Positions 26,923-35,800 are shown, counted from the first letter of the stretch. The stretch: 64,000 bases of DNA from Streptomyces hygroscopicus (GCF_026168105.1 NZ_LBMW01000030.1:37091-101090); one strand, 5' to 3'. Notes: a model not told the origin generated them from the sequence alone. Numbers and translations are program-made.

Positions 26923-27733
26923 CGGCGCCCGAGAGCATCCCCGCGATGAAGTGCCGCTGCAGGAACACGTACAGCACGACCACCGGCAGGGCGACGATGA
27001 TCGAGGCGGCGGCCAGCAGGGAGAACTGTGTGGTGTGCTGGCCCTGAAAGAACGCCAGTCCCAGCGGTGCTGTGCGCTTGCTCTCGTCGGTGATCATGAC
27101 AAGCGGGAGCATGAACTCGTTCCAGGTCCACATGAAAACCAGCATGGCCATGGTGAGCAGCGCCGGTCGGCTGGTGGGCACCAGGATCCTCCACAGCACC
27201 CGCCAGTCCGTCGCCCCGTCGAGCCGCGCCGCCTCGATGACGCTGCGGGGGACCGTTCGGAAGAAGTTGCGCATCCAGAAGACTCCGAACGCCAGCGACT
27301 GCGCGGTCTGCGGAAGGATCAGCGACCAGTAGCTGTCGGTCAGTCCGAGGTCCCGCAGATTGAAGTAGAGCGGGATGTCGAACGCCTCGGGCGGCACCAT
27401 CAGGCCGACCAGGGTGATGTAGAACAGCAGTGATCGACCCGGGTACGAGAAGTGTGCGAAGGAGTAGCCGGCCAGGATCGCCAGCACTGCCGAGAGCAGC
27501 ACCACGCTCACCGCGACCAGCATGCTGGAGCCGAGGTAGTCGGCAAAGTGCCCCTTGGTCCAAGCGGTCGAGAAGTTGCCCCAGTCCAGGTGGGCGGGCC
27601 AGGTGAACGACGAGGACGCCTGGCTCTGCGGGGTGAGTGCGGAGAGCAGAACCCCCACCAGCGGCAGTAGGGCCAGCGCAGAGAAGGCCGTCAGGATCGC
27701 GTAGTTGAGCGCTCGTTCACGCCGCGTGATCAT
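26912..27733 (-). CDS. carbohydrate ABC transporter permease (CUT1, MalG-like)
   Basis: A 273-residue permease with six helices and the EAA motif SVIEAARLDGATDWRVLWRI. It is the second permease of the operon; its ATG overlaps the stop of the first permease (ATGA). No ATPase gene is in the operon, as usual for CUT1 systems that borrow a shared MsiK-type ATPase in Streptomyces. Confidence 0.9.
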   Translation of the reverse strand: MITRRERALNYAILTAFSALALLPLVGVLLSALTPQSQASSSFTWPAHLDWGNFSTAWTKGHFADYLGSSMLVAVSVVLLSAVLAILAGYSFAHFSYPGRSLLFYITLVGLMVPPEAFDIPLYFNLRDLGLTDSYWSLILPQTAQSLAFGVFWMRNFFRTVPRSVIEAARLDGATDWRVLWRILVPTSRPALLTMAMLVFMWTWNEFMLPLVMITDESKRTAPLGLAFFQGQHTTQFSLLAAASIIVALPVVVLYVFLQRHFIAGMLSGAVKG

Positions 27734-28674
27734 GTGTCTTCCTCTTCCGGCTGCAGGCGGGTGATGCCGTACGTGAGGGCCAGGATGACCAGCGTCAGGA
27801 CGACGGCGATGGCACAGGCCGAGCCGACCTGCCCGGTGTTGAAGGCACGGTTGTACACCTCGATGGCGGGCACGCTGGTGGCGTTCCCGGGGCCGCCGTG
27901 GGTGGCCACGTACACCAGGTCGAAGGTGCGCAGCGCGGCGATGACGGTCAGGGTGAGCGCCACCGCGATCTGGCCGCGCAGCCCGGGCAGGGTGACGGCG
28001 AAGAACTCCCGTACCGCTCCCGCGCCGTCGACCTTGGCGGCCTCGTACAGCTCCCGCGGGATCTGGCCGATGCCCGCGAGGAAGAGGACCAGGCACAGAC
28101 CGGTCTCCAGCCAGCTGCCGATGAGACCGACCGCGGGCAGGGCGGTGCTGAAGTCACCGAGCCACGCGCGGGTGACCTGCTGCAGGCCGACGGCTTCCAG
28201 CAGTCCGTTGAGCACGCCGTCCGGTGCGTACACCGCCGTCCATGCGGTGGCGATGACGACCGTGGCGACGACCTGCGGCAGGAACAGGATGGTGCGGAAG
28301 ACGGAGACGCCGCGCAGCCGGGCCGTGCGGGTGGTGACGGCCGCGAGCAGCAGGGCGAGCGAGATCGGGATGGCCGAGTAGAACAGGACCAGCACAAAGG
28401 CGTGGGCGAAGCTGGAGACCAGTGCGGGATCTTCGAGGATGCCCGTGTAGTTGGAGATGCCCGCCCATGTGGAGGCGGACAGGCCGTCCCACTTGAAGAG
28501 GGAGATCTGCACCAACTGGCCCAGCGGGACGAGGAGGAACAAGGCCAGGACCGTGAGGGCGGGCAGGGCGTAGAGGTAGCCCGTCCACTGGATCCGGCGG
28601 CGCCCGGGCGCGCGCTCGCGAGAAGCGGCGGCCGGGCGCTTGCGCGCGGTGCTGCGGGGTGTGATGGCGACCAT
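27730..28674 (-). CDS. carbohydrate ABC transporter permease (CUT1, MalF-like)
   Basis: A 314-residue permease with a basic N-terminal tail, six helices and the EAA motif LYEAAKVDGAGAVREFFAV. It lies 20 bp after the binding-protein gene and is coupled to the second permease. Together they would form the channel for an oligosaccharide or glycoside. Confidence 0.9.
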   Translation of the reverse strand: MVAITPRSTARKRPAAASRERAPGRRRIQWTGYLYALPALTVLALFLLVPLGQLVQISLFKWDGLSASTWAGISNYTGILEDPALVSSFAHAFVLVLFYSAIPISLALLLAAVTTRTARLRGVSVFRTILFLPQVVATVVIATAWTAVYAPDGVLNGLLEAVGLQQVTRAWLGDFSTALPAVGLIGSWLETGLCLVLFLAGIGQIPRELYEAAKVDGAGAVREFFAVTLPGLRGQIAVALTLTVIAALRTFDLVYVATHGGPGNATSVPAIEVYNRAFNTGQVGSACAIAVVLTLVILALTYGITRLQPEEEDT

Positions 28675-28694
28675 GGGTCAGGTCAGGTCCTTGC

Positions 28695-30071
28695 CTACCG
28701 GCTCTTCTGGAAGGCTGAGTCGTCGTTCTGCAGCGTCTCGCCGAACTTCTGCGGGCTCTGCTGTCCGGCGAGCATCTCCTGCAGTGCTGCGGTGAGCGTG
28801 TCGTAGAACGTCGGGGTGGTGTAGTCGAGATAGGGCAGCAGACCGTCCTGTCCGCTGACGGCCTTCCACTGCGCCAGCAGGTCGGCGTAGATCGTTCCGG
28901 CAGGGGGCTGGTAGGCGCCCGGTACGATCGCGGGCAGGTTGCCTTGGGCGGCGACGAACTTCATTCCGTTGTCGTTGACAAGGAAGTTGATGTAGGCGGC
29001 TGCCACATCGGCGTGCTTCGACTTGGACGTGATGGCCCAGGCCAGTCCCTCACCGCCCTGCGTCACCGGGGACGCGCCCCCGCTCGGTGCCAGCGCGATG
29101 AAGCCGACGCTCTTGGGATCCATCTTCTCCGCGAGTGCGGCCGCCTGCCAGCTGCCGTCCACCATGAAGACGGACTTGCCCTGCGCGAAGGCGGCGACAG
29201 CCTGGTCCGAGCTCTGCCCGTCGAAGCCGGGGCTGAGGTAGCCCTTCTTGACCCAGTCCTGCAGGGTCCCTGCGGTCTGGACCGGGCCGGAGTCGGTCCA
29301 CTTGGCGCCACCCTGGCTGAAGACCAGGTTGCGTACCTCCTGCTTGCCCGCGGTGAGCGCCTGGACCACGCCGAACAGCTGGATCGCGGGGCTTTTGTTG
29401 GAGTTTCCGAAGGAGATGGGCAAGTCTCCTGCTGCTTTGGCCTGTTGGAGCGCGGTCTCGAACTGGGACAGGGTGGTGGGGACGGCAATGCCCAGCTGCT
29501 TCAGTTTGTCCTTGTTGTAGTAGACGCCGACGATCTCACCGGTCTGGGAGACGCCGTAGAGGTTGCCGGTCTTCCATGTCCTGCCGTCGGCGGTGAACTT
29601 GTTGAGGCTGAGCAACTGCTGCGGATAGCTGCTGGGCCAGCCGTATGCCTGGGCATAGCGGTCGACGGGCTGGAGCAGGCCGGCCTTGACGAAGGCGCCC
29701 ATGTCGGGATAGCCCTGGTTGGCCTGGACCACGTCCGGCGGGTTGTTGGATGACAGGGCGAGCTTCAGCGTCGTCTTGAGGTCGTTGAACGCCCGGGACA
29801 CCCGCTTGATCTTGACGTTCGGATACTTCGCCATGAACGCCGCGTTGAGCTTCTCGGTGGAGGCGTTGACGCCCGGGTCGGTGTTCTGGTCCCACTCGGT
29901 CAGGGTGACCTTCCCGTCGGCTGCGGGATCGGTGGAGACCGGGCCCGCGGTCTTGGGTGCTCCGGCCCCGCCCGCGGCGCTCGGGCCGGGCGCACAGGCG
30001 GCGACGGCGGCCAGACACGCCGTGGCGAGTGCGGCGCCGGTGATGCGTCGGTGCCAGGTTCTCTCGCTCAT
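28695..30071 (-). CDS. carbohydrate ABC transporter substrate-binding lipoprotein
   Basis: A 458-residue extracellular sugar-binding protein. It has a lipoprotein signal (TWHRRITGAALATACLAAV then AACAPG) and the family-1 solute-binding fold, including VTLTEWDQNTDP and SKHADVAAAYINFLV. ATG 30071 overlaps the stop of the kinase gene (ATGA). The ligand is unknown; the GH4 glycosidase nearby suggests a beta- or alpha-glucoside. Confidence 0.9.
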   Translation of the reverse strand: MSERTWHRRITGAALATACLAAVAACAPGPSAAGGAGAPKTAGPVSTDPAADGKVTLTEWDQNTDPGVNASTEKLNAAFMAKYPNVKIKRVSRAFNDLKTTLKLALSSNNPPDVVQANQGYPDMGAFVKAGLLQPVDRYAQAYGWPSSYPQQLLSLNKFTADGRTWKTGNLYGVSQTGEIVGVYYNKDKLKQLGIAVPTTLSQFETALQQAKAAGDLPISFGNSNKSPAIQLFGVVQALTAGKQEVRNLVFSQGGAKWTDSGPVQTAGTLQDWVKKGYLSPGFDGQSSDQAVAAFAQGKSVFMVDGSWQAAALAEKMDPKSVGFIALAPSGGASPVTQGGEGLAWAITSKSKHADVAAAYINFLVNDNGMKFVAAQGNLPAIVPGAYQPPAGTIYADLLAQWKAVSGQDGLLPYLDYTTPTFYDTLTAALQEMLAGQQSPQKFGETLQNDDSAFQKSR

Positions 30072-31054
30072 GATTTCTCCCGAAGTGTTGTCCGAGGCAT
30101 CGCGGTTTCGATGAGTGCACGGTCCTGATCGCTCACACCTGGCGTGGCTGCCGCAAAGGTTCGGATGTCCGCCCAGGTGGGAGCACTGCTGGCGCCGCCG
30201 AGGGTGCGCACCGAGACCGCCGCGCAGATCCCGGCGAAGCGCAACCGGGCGGCGAGCGGCCAGCCCTTCAGCACCGCGTGGATGTATGCGGCGGTGAAGA
30301 CATCGCCGGCGCCGGTGGGATCGGCCACCTCGACGCTGGGCGACGCAGACCTGACCACGTCGCCGGTGGCACTGTCGACGGCCACGGCGCCGTCCTTGCC
30401 GTCGGTGACCACCACTTGGGGAACGAAGTCGGCCAGGACCTTTGCCGCCTCTTCCACTGTGCCGGTGCGGGTGTAGCTCATCGCCTCGACGGCATTGGGC
30501 ACGAACAGGTCGACTTCCGAGAGCCGGGTGAGCAGTTCGGAGGACCACAGGCCGGTGGGGTCCCACGCGACGCCGCCGACCACCACAGTGCCCTGCGCCC
30601 GCAACTCGCGGACCCAGTCGGGCAGTGGGCGGTCGATGCCCAGGTGGAGGGCGCCGACCCGCGGTAGCGGACCGTGCCAGGTCTCGGGAAGCCGGGACCC
30701 CTTCTCCTCGTAGGTGATGAAGGCGCGGTCGTGCTCATTGGCGACCGCCACCGTGATCGGAGTGTGCACGGCGGGATCCCGGCGGAGCCAGCGCAGGTCG
30801 AGGCCGTCCACAGCACCGAGTTCGGCGGCGACGCGGTCGCCGAACATATCGGTGCCGAGAATGCCGAACAGGCCGGTGCGCAGACCCAGACGGGCCGCCG
30901 CGACACAACGTGTGGCGGTGCCGCCCGCCGAAACGGCGAACCGGTCGGCGTACACCTCACTGCCAGGAGTCGGCAGATGCGGGGTGCCGCCGAAGACGAG
31001 GTCGCAGAACACTTCGCCGGCGAAGATCACGTCCACCTCGGAGTCCCGAAGCAC
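30068..31054 (-). CDS. PfkB-family sugar kinase
   Basis: A 328-residue ribokinase-family kinase. The first signature region is VSAGGTATRCVAAARLG and the second is VADPTGAGDVFTAAY with the catalytic Asp. GTG 31054 has AAGGCGG upstream. It is the first gene of the minus-strand operon and is controlled from the divergent region with deoR. It probably phosphorylates the imported sugar, which the GH4 enzyme may then cleave. Confidence 0.9.
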   Translation of the reverse strand: MLRDSEVDVIFAGEVFCDLVFGGTPHLPTPGSEVYADRFAVSAGGTATRCVAAARLGLRTGLFGILGTDMFGDRVAAELGAVDGLDLRWLRRDPAVHTPITVAVANEHDRAFITYEEKGSRLPETWHGPLPRVGALHLGIDRPLPDWVRELRAQGTVVVGGVAWDPTGLWSSELLTRLSEVDLFVPNAVEAMSYTRTGTVEEAAKVLADFVPQVVVTDGKDGAVAVDSATGDVVRSASPSVEVADPTGAGDVFTAAYIHAVLKGWPLAARLRFAGICAAVSVRTLGGASSAPTWADIRTFAAATPGVSDQDRALIETAMPRTTLREKS

Positions 31055-31080
31055 AGGTACCGCCTTTCAGCCAGGTGAAA

Positions 31081-31116
31081 GTGCTCAACTATGAGCACCA
31101 TGACCACCGATTGACA
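31081..31116 (-). promoter_or_regulatory. promoter of the kinase-ABC operon with 18-bp palindromic operator
   Basis: On the minus strand TTGTCA (-35) and CATAGT (-10) are 18 bp apart. The -10 lies inside the perfect inverted repeat GTGCTCA-ACTA-TGAGCAC (31081-31098). Its place over the -10 fits a repressor site for the divergently encoded DeoR protein. Confidence 0.7.
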
Positions 31117-31175
31117 AGGTTCGATCAGGTAACGGGACGCAAACGCGCGCATCATGACTGACCTCAGCCATCCAA

Positions 31176-31206
31176 TTGACCGAAGTCGGTCAGCTGGTGC
31201 TACGTT
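31176..31206 (+). promoter_or_regulatory. deoR promoter with second palindrome
   Basis: A perfect inverted repeat TGACCGA-AG-TCGGTCA occupies 31177-31192 and covers a -35-like TTGACC. A TACGTT hexamer at 31201-31206 lies 6 bases before the GTG start, so the deoR transcript may be leaderless. The palindrome differs from the one over the kinase promoter, so two regulators or two binding modes are possible. Confidence 0.55.
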
Positions 31207-31212
31207 GGCCGA

Positions 31213-31989
31213 GTGACACAGACCCAACGACACGCGAAGATTGTGGAGTCGCTCCGTGCGACGGGTGTGGCCTCTGTCCGTGAACTGGCCGAATCCCTTC
31301 AGGTCAGCGAGTCGACAATCCGGCGAGATCTCAAGCTGCTTGACGCAAACGGCGAACTCATCCGCTCCTACGGCGGAGCCGCGCTCGCGCTGCGCGACAT
31401 GACCAACGGCGCGATGACCGAGGAGCACCCATTCGATGTCACCGCCACGACGGACAGGGCCATGAAGGAGGCCATGGCCGAACAGGCCGCCGCGCTCGTC
31501 GCCGACGACAGCGTGGTCCTGCTCGACATCGGCACCAGCACCTCGTTGATCGCCCGCCGGCTGCGGGGGCGCCCGGTCACGGTCATCACCAGCAACGTGG
31601 GAGTGCTGGACGAACTGCGCGACGACGACGCCGTGCGACTGGTGATGCTCGGTGGCGTCCTGCGCCGCAACTACCAGTCCCTGGTCGGCTCTCTCACCGA
31701 GAAGGCGATGCGCCAGGTGAGCGCCGACATTGCCTTCCTCAGCTGTACCGGCGTACGCGCCAACGGTCACGTGGTGGACGACATGGCCGTCGAGGCACCG
31801 ATCAAGCAGGCGATGATCGAGGCCGCCGACCGGGTCGCGCTGGTCGCTTCGGAGACGAAGTTTCCCGGCACTGGGTCACTGCGCCTGTGCTCGCTCGCCG
31901 ACATCGACGTCCTGGTCACCACCGGCGGCGCCGACCCCCAGACGCTCGAACTGTGCCGCCAGGCGGGCGGAAAGGTGATCACCGCATGA
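31213..31989 (+). CDS. DeoR-family transcriptional repressor
   Basis: A 258-residue regulator with an N-terminal DeoR helix-turn-helix (VRELAESLQVSESTIRRDLK) and a C-terminal sugar-phosphate sensor domain (LLDIGTSTSLIARRL, TSNVGVLDEL, LVASETKFPGTGSL). It is transcribed away from the kinase-ABC operon and overlaps the GH4 gene start by ATGA. The phosphorylated sugar made by the PfkB kinase is the likely inducer. Confidence 0.92.
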   Translation: MTQTQRHAKIVESLRATGVASVRELAESLQVSESTIRRDLKLLDANGELIRSYGGAALALRDMTNGAMTEEHPFDVTATTDRAMKEAMAEQAAALVADDSVVLLDIGTSTSLIARRLRGRPVTVITSNVGVLDELRDDDAVRLVMLGGVLRRNYQSLVGSLTEKAMRQVSADIAFLSCTGVRANGHVVDDMAVEAPIKQAMIEAADRVALVASETKFPGTGSLRLCSLADIDVLVTTGGADPQTLELCRQAGGKVITA

Positions 31990-33341
31990 AGCTGTCCATC
32001 CTCGGGGGCGGCGGGTTCCGCGTGCCCTACGTGTACCAGGCCCTGCTGCGGGACCAGGGGTCGCCGCGCATCGACGACGTGTGGCTGTACGACACCGACG
32101 CCCGCCGGCTGAACGCCATGAGGCGGACCCTGACCCGCTTCGCCGCCGACTTCCCCGACGCGCCCGCGCTGAATGCGACGACCGAGTTGGACGAGGCCCT
32201 CGCGGACAGCGACTTCGTCTTCACCGCCCTGCGCGTCGGCGGTCTCACGGCCCGTACCTGCGACGAGCGCGTGGCGCTGGACCTGAATGTCCTCGGCCAG
32301 GAGACCACCGGCCCGGGCGGTCTCGCGTACGGGCTGCGCACCATCCCGGTGATGCTGGACATAGCCCATCGGGTGCGAGCGCTCGCACCGCGGTCGTACG
32401 TCATCAACTTCACCAACCCGGCCGGCATGATCACCGAGGCGATGCAAACCGTCCTCGGCGACCGGGTGTTGGGCATCTGCGACACCCCCTCCGGGCTCGG
32501 ACGGCGCGTCGCCGCGGCGCTCGGTCTCGACAGCTCCCGGATGGAGCTGGACTACGTGGGGCTCAACCATCTCGGCTGGATGCGCCGGCTGTGCTACGAC
32601 GGCGAGGACCTGCTGCCCCGCCTACTGGCCGACGACAAGCTGCTGGGCGGGCTGGAGGAGGGCGTGGTCTTCGGCCGTGAGTGGCTGCGCGACCTCGGCG
32701 TGATCCCCAACGAGTACCTCTACTACTACTACTTCAACCGGGACGCGGTGCGTGCCATCCTCGACGCCCCGCAGACCCGCGGCGAGTTCCTGGCCAAGCA
32801 GCAGACGGCGTTCTTCGACCGGATCACCGACGCGGCGCAGGGAGCGTCCGTCGAGCTGTGGCGGCAGGCGGTGGAGACCCGCAGCGCCGGCTATATGGCC
32901 GAGGCCAGGGGCGTGGCCCAGGACGCGGCCACTGCGGAAGGCGCGTTCGGCGCGGATCCCGACGGCTATGCGGGGGTCGCCCTCGGTGTGATGGCGGCGA
33001 TCAGCCGCAACGAGCGCGCAACGATGATCCTCAACGTACGGAACGGGACGACCATCGCCGCGCTTCCGCAGGACGCGGTGGTCGAGGTCCCGGTCATGGT
33101 GGATGCCGGCGGCGTACACCCGTTGACCGTCAGCCCGCCCGACCTCCACCAGACGGGACTGATGCAGCAGGTCAAGGCCGTCGAGCGGCTGACCATCAGC
33201 GCCGCGGTCACCGGCTCGCGCACCGACGCCGTCAAGGCGTTCTCGCTGCACCCGCTGGTCGACTCGGTGACGATCGGTCGGCAGCTTCTGGACGGCTACA
33301 TCAGGCGAATTCCCGAGGTGGCTTCGGTCTTCGACCGATGA
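31986..33341 (+). CDS. GH4-family glycosidase (6-phospho-glucosidase-like)
   Basis: A 451-residue NAD- and metal-dependent glycosidase. The N-terminal Rossmann motif is ILGGGGFRVP, the NFTNPAG and ICDTPSG segments carry the metal Cys, and LNHLGW holds the conserved His. The YYYYFNRD block is typical of the 6-phospho-beta-glucosidase branch. It is coupled to deoR. Normally GH4 enzymes act on PTS-phosphorylated glycosides; here the phosphate could come from the PfkB kinase, which would be unusual. Confidence 0.88.
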   Translation: MKLSILGGGGFRVPYVYQALLRDQGSPRIDDVWLYDTDARRLNAMRRTLTRFAADFPDAPALNATTELDEALADSDFVFTALRVGGLTARTCDERVALDLNVLGQETTGPGGLAYGLRTIPVMLDIAHRVRALAPRSYVINFTNPAGMITEAMQTVLGDRVLGICDTPSGLGRRVAAALGLDSSRMELDYVGLNHLGWMRRLCYDGEDLLPRLLADDKLLGGLEEGVVFGREWLRDLGVIPNEYLYYYYFNRDAVRAILDAPQTRGEFLAKQQTAFFDRITDAAQGASVELWRQAVETRSAGYMAEARGVAQDAATAEGAFGADPDGYAGVALGVMAAISRNERATMILNVRNGTTIAALPQDAVVEVPVMVDAGGVHPLTVSPPDLHQTGLMQQVKAVERLTISAAVTGSRTDAVKAFSLHPLVDSVTIGRQLLDGYIRRIPEVASVFDR

Positions 33342-33342
33342 C

Positions 33343-33356
33343 GGCCCGTGCGGGCC
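33343..33356 (+). terminator. short GC-rich hairpin after the GH4 gene
   Basis: GGCCCG-TG-CGGGCC lies two bases after the stop codon. It is a perfect 6-bp stem with a tiny loop and no T-tract, which is common for Streptomyces terminators but weak on its own. Confidence 0.35.
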
Positions 33357-33635
33357 CCACCGGCCCCGTCCCCGGCTCTGGGGCGGCCGACCAGTTCCGC
33401 TCTCAACTCACCGGCCCTGGCGGCGAGCGCACCCCTGTTTGTTTGTGGGTGGGCGGGGCCGTGTCACCGGGATGGGCGGCACTGGACTTGCGTCGTGGCG
33501 TACTGCGGCCATGACGAACACGCGGCTCCCGTCGGCACGGACAGCTCCGCGCAGACACTCCGTCCTGGGTGGAAGCGCTGCACGACCAGAAGGGGATCAT
33601 GCCCGCTACCCGTGGAGCAACGCGACGGCCACTCC

Positions 33636-34110
33636 GTGCTGTCGGTGAAGAACAACCAGCCCACGCTCGCCGGCCAGTTGCGGGCCCTTCCCTGAAAGCT
33701 GGTCCCCGTCCGGGACCGCTCCCGCACCCGTGGACACGGCCGCGAAGATGTCCGCGAGGTCCAGTCGTCACCGTCGACGGACTCCTTTTCCCGCACACCC
33801 GGCAGGTTGTGCGCATCCACCGCAAACGCCGCCGCATCGGTGCCGGGAGATGGCGGACCGAGACCGTCTGCGCCGTCACCGACCTGGTCGCCCACCAGGC
33901 CACCCCCGCCGAAATCGCGGTCTGGGTACGCGGCCACCGGATCATCGGGAACATCCTCCACTGGACCAAGGACGTCACGTTCGCCGAGGACGTCAGCCAA
34001 GTCCGGCGCCACCGCGCTCCCACCGTCATGACCGCCTTGCGTGACCTGGCACGCGCCACTTTCCACCAAGCCGGCCGGGCCAACAACGTCGGCGCCCAAC
34101 GTGCGCACGG
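33636..34110 (+). pseudogene. ISAs1-family transposase, C-terminal part, frameshifted
   Basis: Two frames together give HSVLSVKNNQPTLAGQLRAL, then VTVDGLLFPHTRQVVRIHRK and TVCAVTDLVAHQATPAEIAV, then ILHWTKDVTFAEDVSQVRRH. These are the last half of an ISAs1-type DDE transposase, including the catalytic-region Glu block. The N-terminal half is missing, a stop follows LRALP, and a frameshift separates the parts. Confidence 0.8.
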
Positions 34111-34580
34111 TCAGCCCGAAGTCGTCTCGACCCCAACCTTGAGGACGTGGTCAAAGCCGTTCAGCTCCCGCCAACCTCCACAGCGTAGGCGTGGATGAGG
34201 CCGACCCCGCAGCCGTATCCAGCCGCGATGTCGGCTGCCCGCAGAAAGTAAGGCCTGGTGAAGTCCACAGTGCCACGCTCGACCCGATCGCCCTCTTCCA
34301 AGCGAGACCAAGTCCGTGAGCAATGAGGTGGTTGCCTGCATCTCCTCAACCAGCAGCAGACCACCACCCGCCACACACCAACCAGCCCACCAGCATGGTC
34401 CACAACCCAACAGGCCCAGAAGAGCAATCCGAACCACCGAAACTCCCACCCGAGCACCCAAAATCGCAGACCACAACCCCAAGCAACCGCACATTAAGGA
34501 CCAGCAGAGCCCCACCCAGCCCCAACCATTCTCAATCAACGGCCAAAACCCCAGGCCACGTCGTGCAGCCGAGCGAACAC
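34111..34580. other. strand-skewed low-complexity region
   Basis: The plus strand from about 34316 to 34580 is rich in A and C and poor in G and T, the reverse of the region at 34800-35000. Plus-strand frames read as Pro/Gln/Asn/Thr-rich peptides, and the minus strand gives a hydrophobic 142-residue frame from a TTG. None has a ribosome site or family sequence, so no gene is called. Confidence 0.4.
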
Positions 34581-35372
34581 CTACCGAGCCACCCCACCAG
34601 TTCGACCGGGATTACGCCCGGGCGCCCGACTCGGGCCCGCGTCCGCTCCTCTCCTCAGAACGTTCGGATGCTCAGGGCCCCTCAGCTTAGCCGCCGCCGC
34701 AGTTGCTACACGTCGCACCTGCTCACCCACTGTCGGCGTAAACTCAAAAACCGACCGAAGCTGCGATTCAGCAGGTGAATCTGTCGGACTGACAGACGGT
34801 CCGGCCGCAGGAGGCTGCTGCGTGTGAGGCGTGCTTGGGGTATTAGTCGATGTGTTTGGAACGGGGAGGGGCGGGAGGGGCCGGTATGGTTTCACTTCCG
34901 TCGCAGGAGGCTGCTGCGTGTGAGGCGTGCTTGGGGTATTAGTCGACGTGTTTGGAACGGAGAGGAGCCGGGGTTCGTTCGGGGGTTTAGGAAGAGGTCG
35001 AGGCGCCACCGGCGGATTGGGCGGCAAGATTTGGCTTTCGCGACGTGAGGGTTCGCCGTCTGTCTGGGCAGGTGTCTTGAAGCCGGTGGTGATTAGATCG
35101 AGGGTTTCCGAATCTGCGTCGCTGTCCCTGTCAAGGTATTCGGAAGCCACGCTGTCCCTAGGCAGCTGTGCGTTGCCGCCGCTGCCGAGGTATTGTTCGT
35201 AGAATTCGGAAGCCACGCTGTCCCTAGGCAGCTGTGCGTTGCCGCCGCTGCCGAGGTATTGTTCATAGAATTCGGAAGCCACGCTGTCCCTAGGCAGCTG
35301 TGCGTTGCCGCCGCCGCCGAGGTATTGTCCGTAGGCTTGGGAAGCCAGGCTGTCCCTGTCCCTGCCGCCCAT
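34581..35372 (-). CDS. orphan repeat protein with Pro-rich linker
   Basis: A 263-residue protein not recognised. The first 80 residues hold three copies of a 22-residue unit DSVASEFYEQYLGSGGNAQL plus PR. The middle is proline-rich (PPVAPRPLPKPPNEPRL) and contains two copies of a 32-residue block starting VPNTSTNTPSTPHTQQPPA. The tail is Ala/Arg-rich. ATG 35372 has GGAG six bases upstream; ATG 35384 is the alternative. There is no signal peptide or membrane helix. Codon use is less G/C-biased than in neighbours, which suggests recent transfer. The repeat-plus-Pro-linker layout resembles secreted effector or polymorphic-toxin N-termini, but that is only a resemblance. Confidence 0.6.
   Translation of the reverse strand: MGGRDRDSLASQAYGQYLGGGGNAQLPRDSVASEFYEQYLGSGGNAQLPRDSVASEFYEQYLGSGGNAQLPRDSVASEYLDRDSDADSETLDLITTGFKTPAQTDGEPSRRESQILPPNPPVAPRPLPKPPNEPRLLSVPNTSTNTPSTPHTQQPPATEVKPYRPLPPLPVPNTSTNTPSTPHTQQPPAAGPSVSPTDSPAESQLRSVFEFTPTVGEQVRRVATAAAAKLRGPEHPNVLRRGADAGPSRAPGRNPGRTGGVAR
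34806..34960. repeat. two copies of a 59-bp direct repeat, 96-bp period
   Basis: Copies at 34806-34864 and 34902-34960 differ at one base (T or C in the GTCGAYGTG segment). They encode the duplicated VPNTSTNTPSTPHTQQPPA blocks of the minus-strand repeat protein. The period is a multiple of three, so the frame is kept. Confidence 0.9.
35142..35357. repeat. 66-bp tandem repeat, three full copies plus a partial one
   Basis: Units start at 35142, 35208, 35274 and 35340 (partial), each beginning GGAAGCCA. Copies are nearly identical at the DNA level, including synonymous positions, so the expansion is recent. They encode 22-residue repeats in the orphan protein. Confidence 0.95.
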
Positions 35373-35574
35373 GACCCTCTCCATTCAGTCAAGTAGGTAC
35401 CTTTCCTGCCTACTCATGGAAACGGATAGACAAGGATCTGGGTTCAGCCGCAGGGCAGGGCTTCGGCGTAGTCGCGGGTTGACTGGGTTGTCTTGATGTG
35501 GGCCCGGAACGTGGGGCAGGCGCGAGCTTCCAAGATCATGTGGGTGTCGAGTCCAGTGATCCCTAGGGAAGTCC

Positions 35575-35800
35575 GTGCCTGCCGTCGTATCTTCTCCGAT
35601 CCCGCCCGTCCTTGACCAACTCTGCGATCAGCCTGACGCCGCCGAGGACGAACTGCCTGGGCTTCTGGCCCGGTTGGCCGAGGTTCCCGAGCCCCGCAAG
35701 CCGCACGGCGTGCGCCATAGCCTGGTGTACGTGCCGGCACTGGCGGCCTGCGCAGTGCTGGCCGACGCGACCTCGCTGTTGGCGATCAGCGACCTGACCA
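35575..35800 (+). pseudogene. ISAs1-family transposase, N-terminal fragment
   Basis: LPGLLARLAEVPEPRKPHGV and LAACAVLADATSLLAISD match the N-terminal associated domain of ISAs1 transposases. Family sequence is lost after about 75 residues. It is in the same direction as the C-terminal fragment at 33636 but lies downstream of it, so the two do not come from a simple single insertion. Confidence 0.75.

Noticed and set aside
34316..34778. Two overlapping plus-strand Pro/Gln/Thr-rich frames and a hydrophobic minus-strand frame
   Set aside because: None has a ribosome site or recognisable sequence, and the reading is explained by the A/C-rich composition of one strand.
35142..35357. Possible CRISPR array from 66-bp units
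   Set aside because: Units are contiguous with no spacers and stay in frame within a gene, so they are protein-coding tandem repeats.
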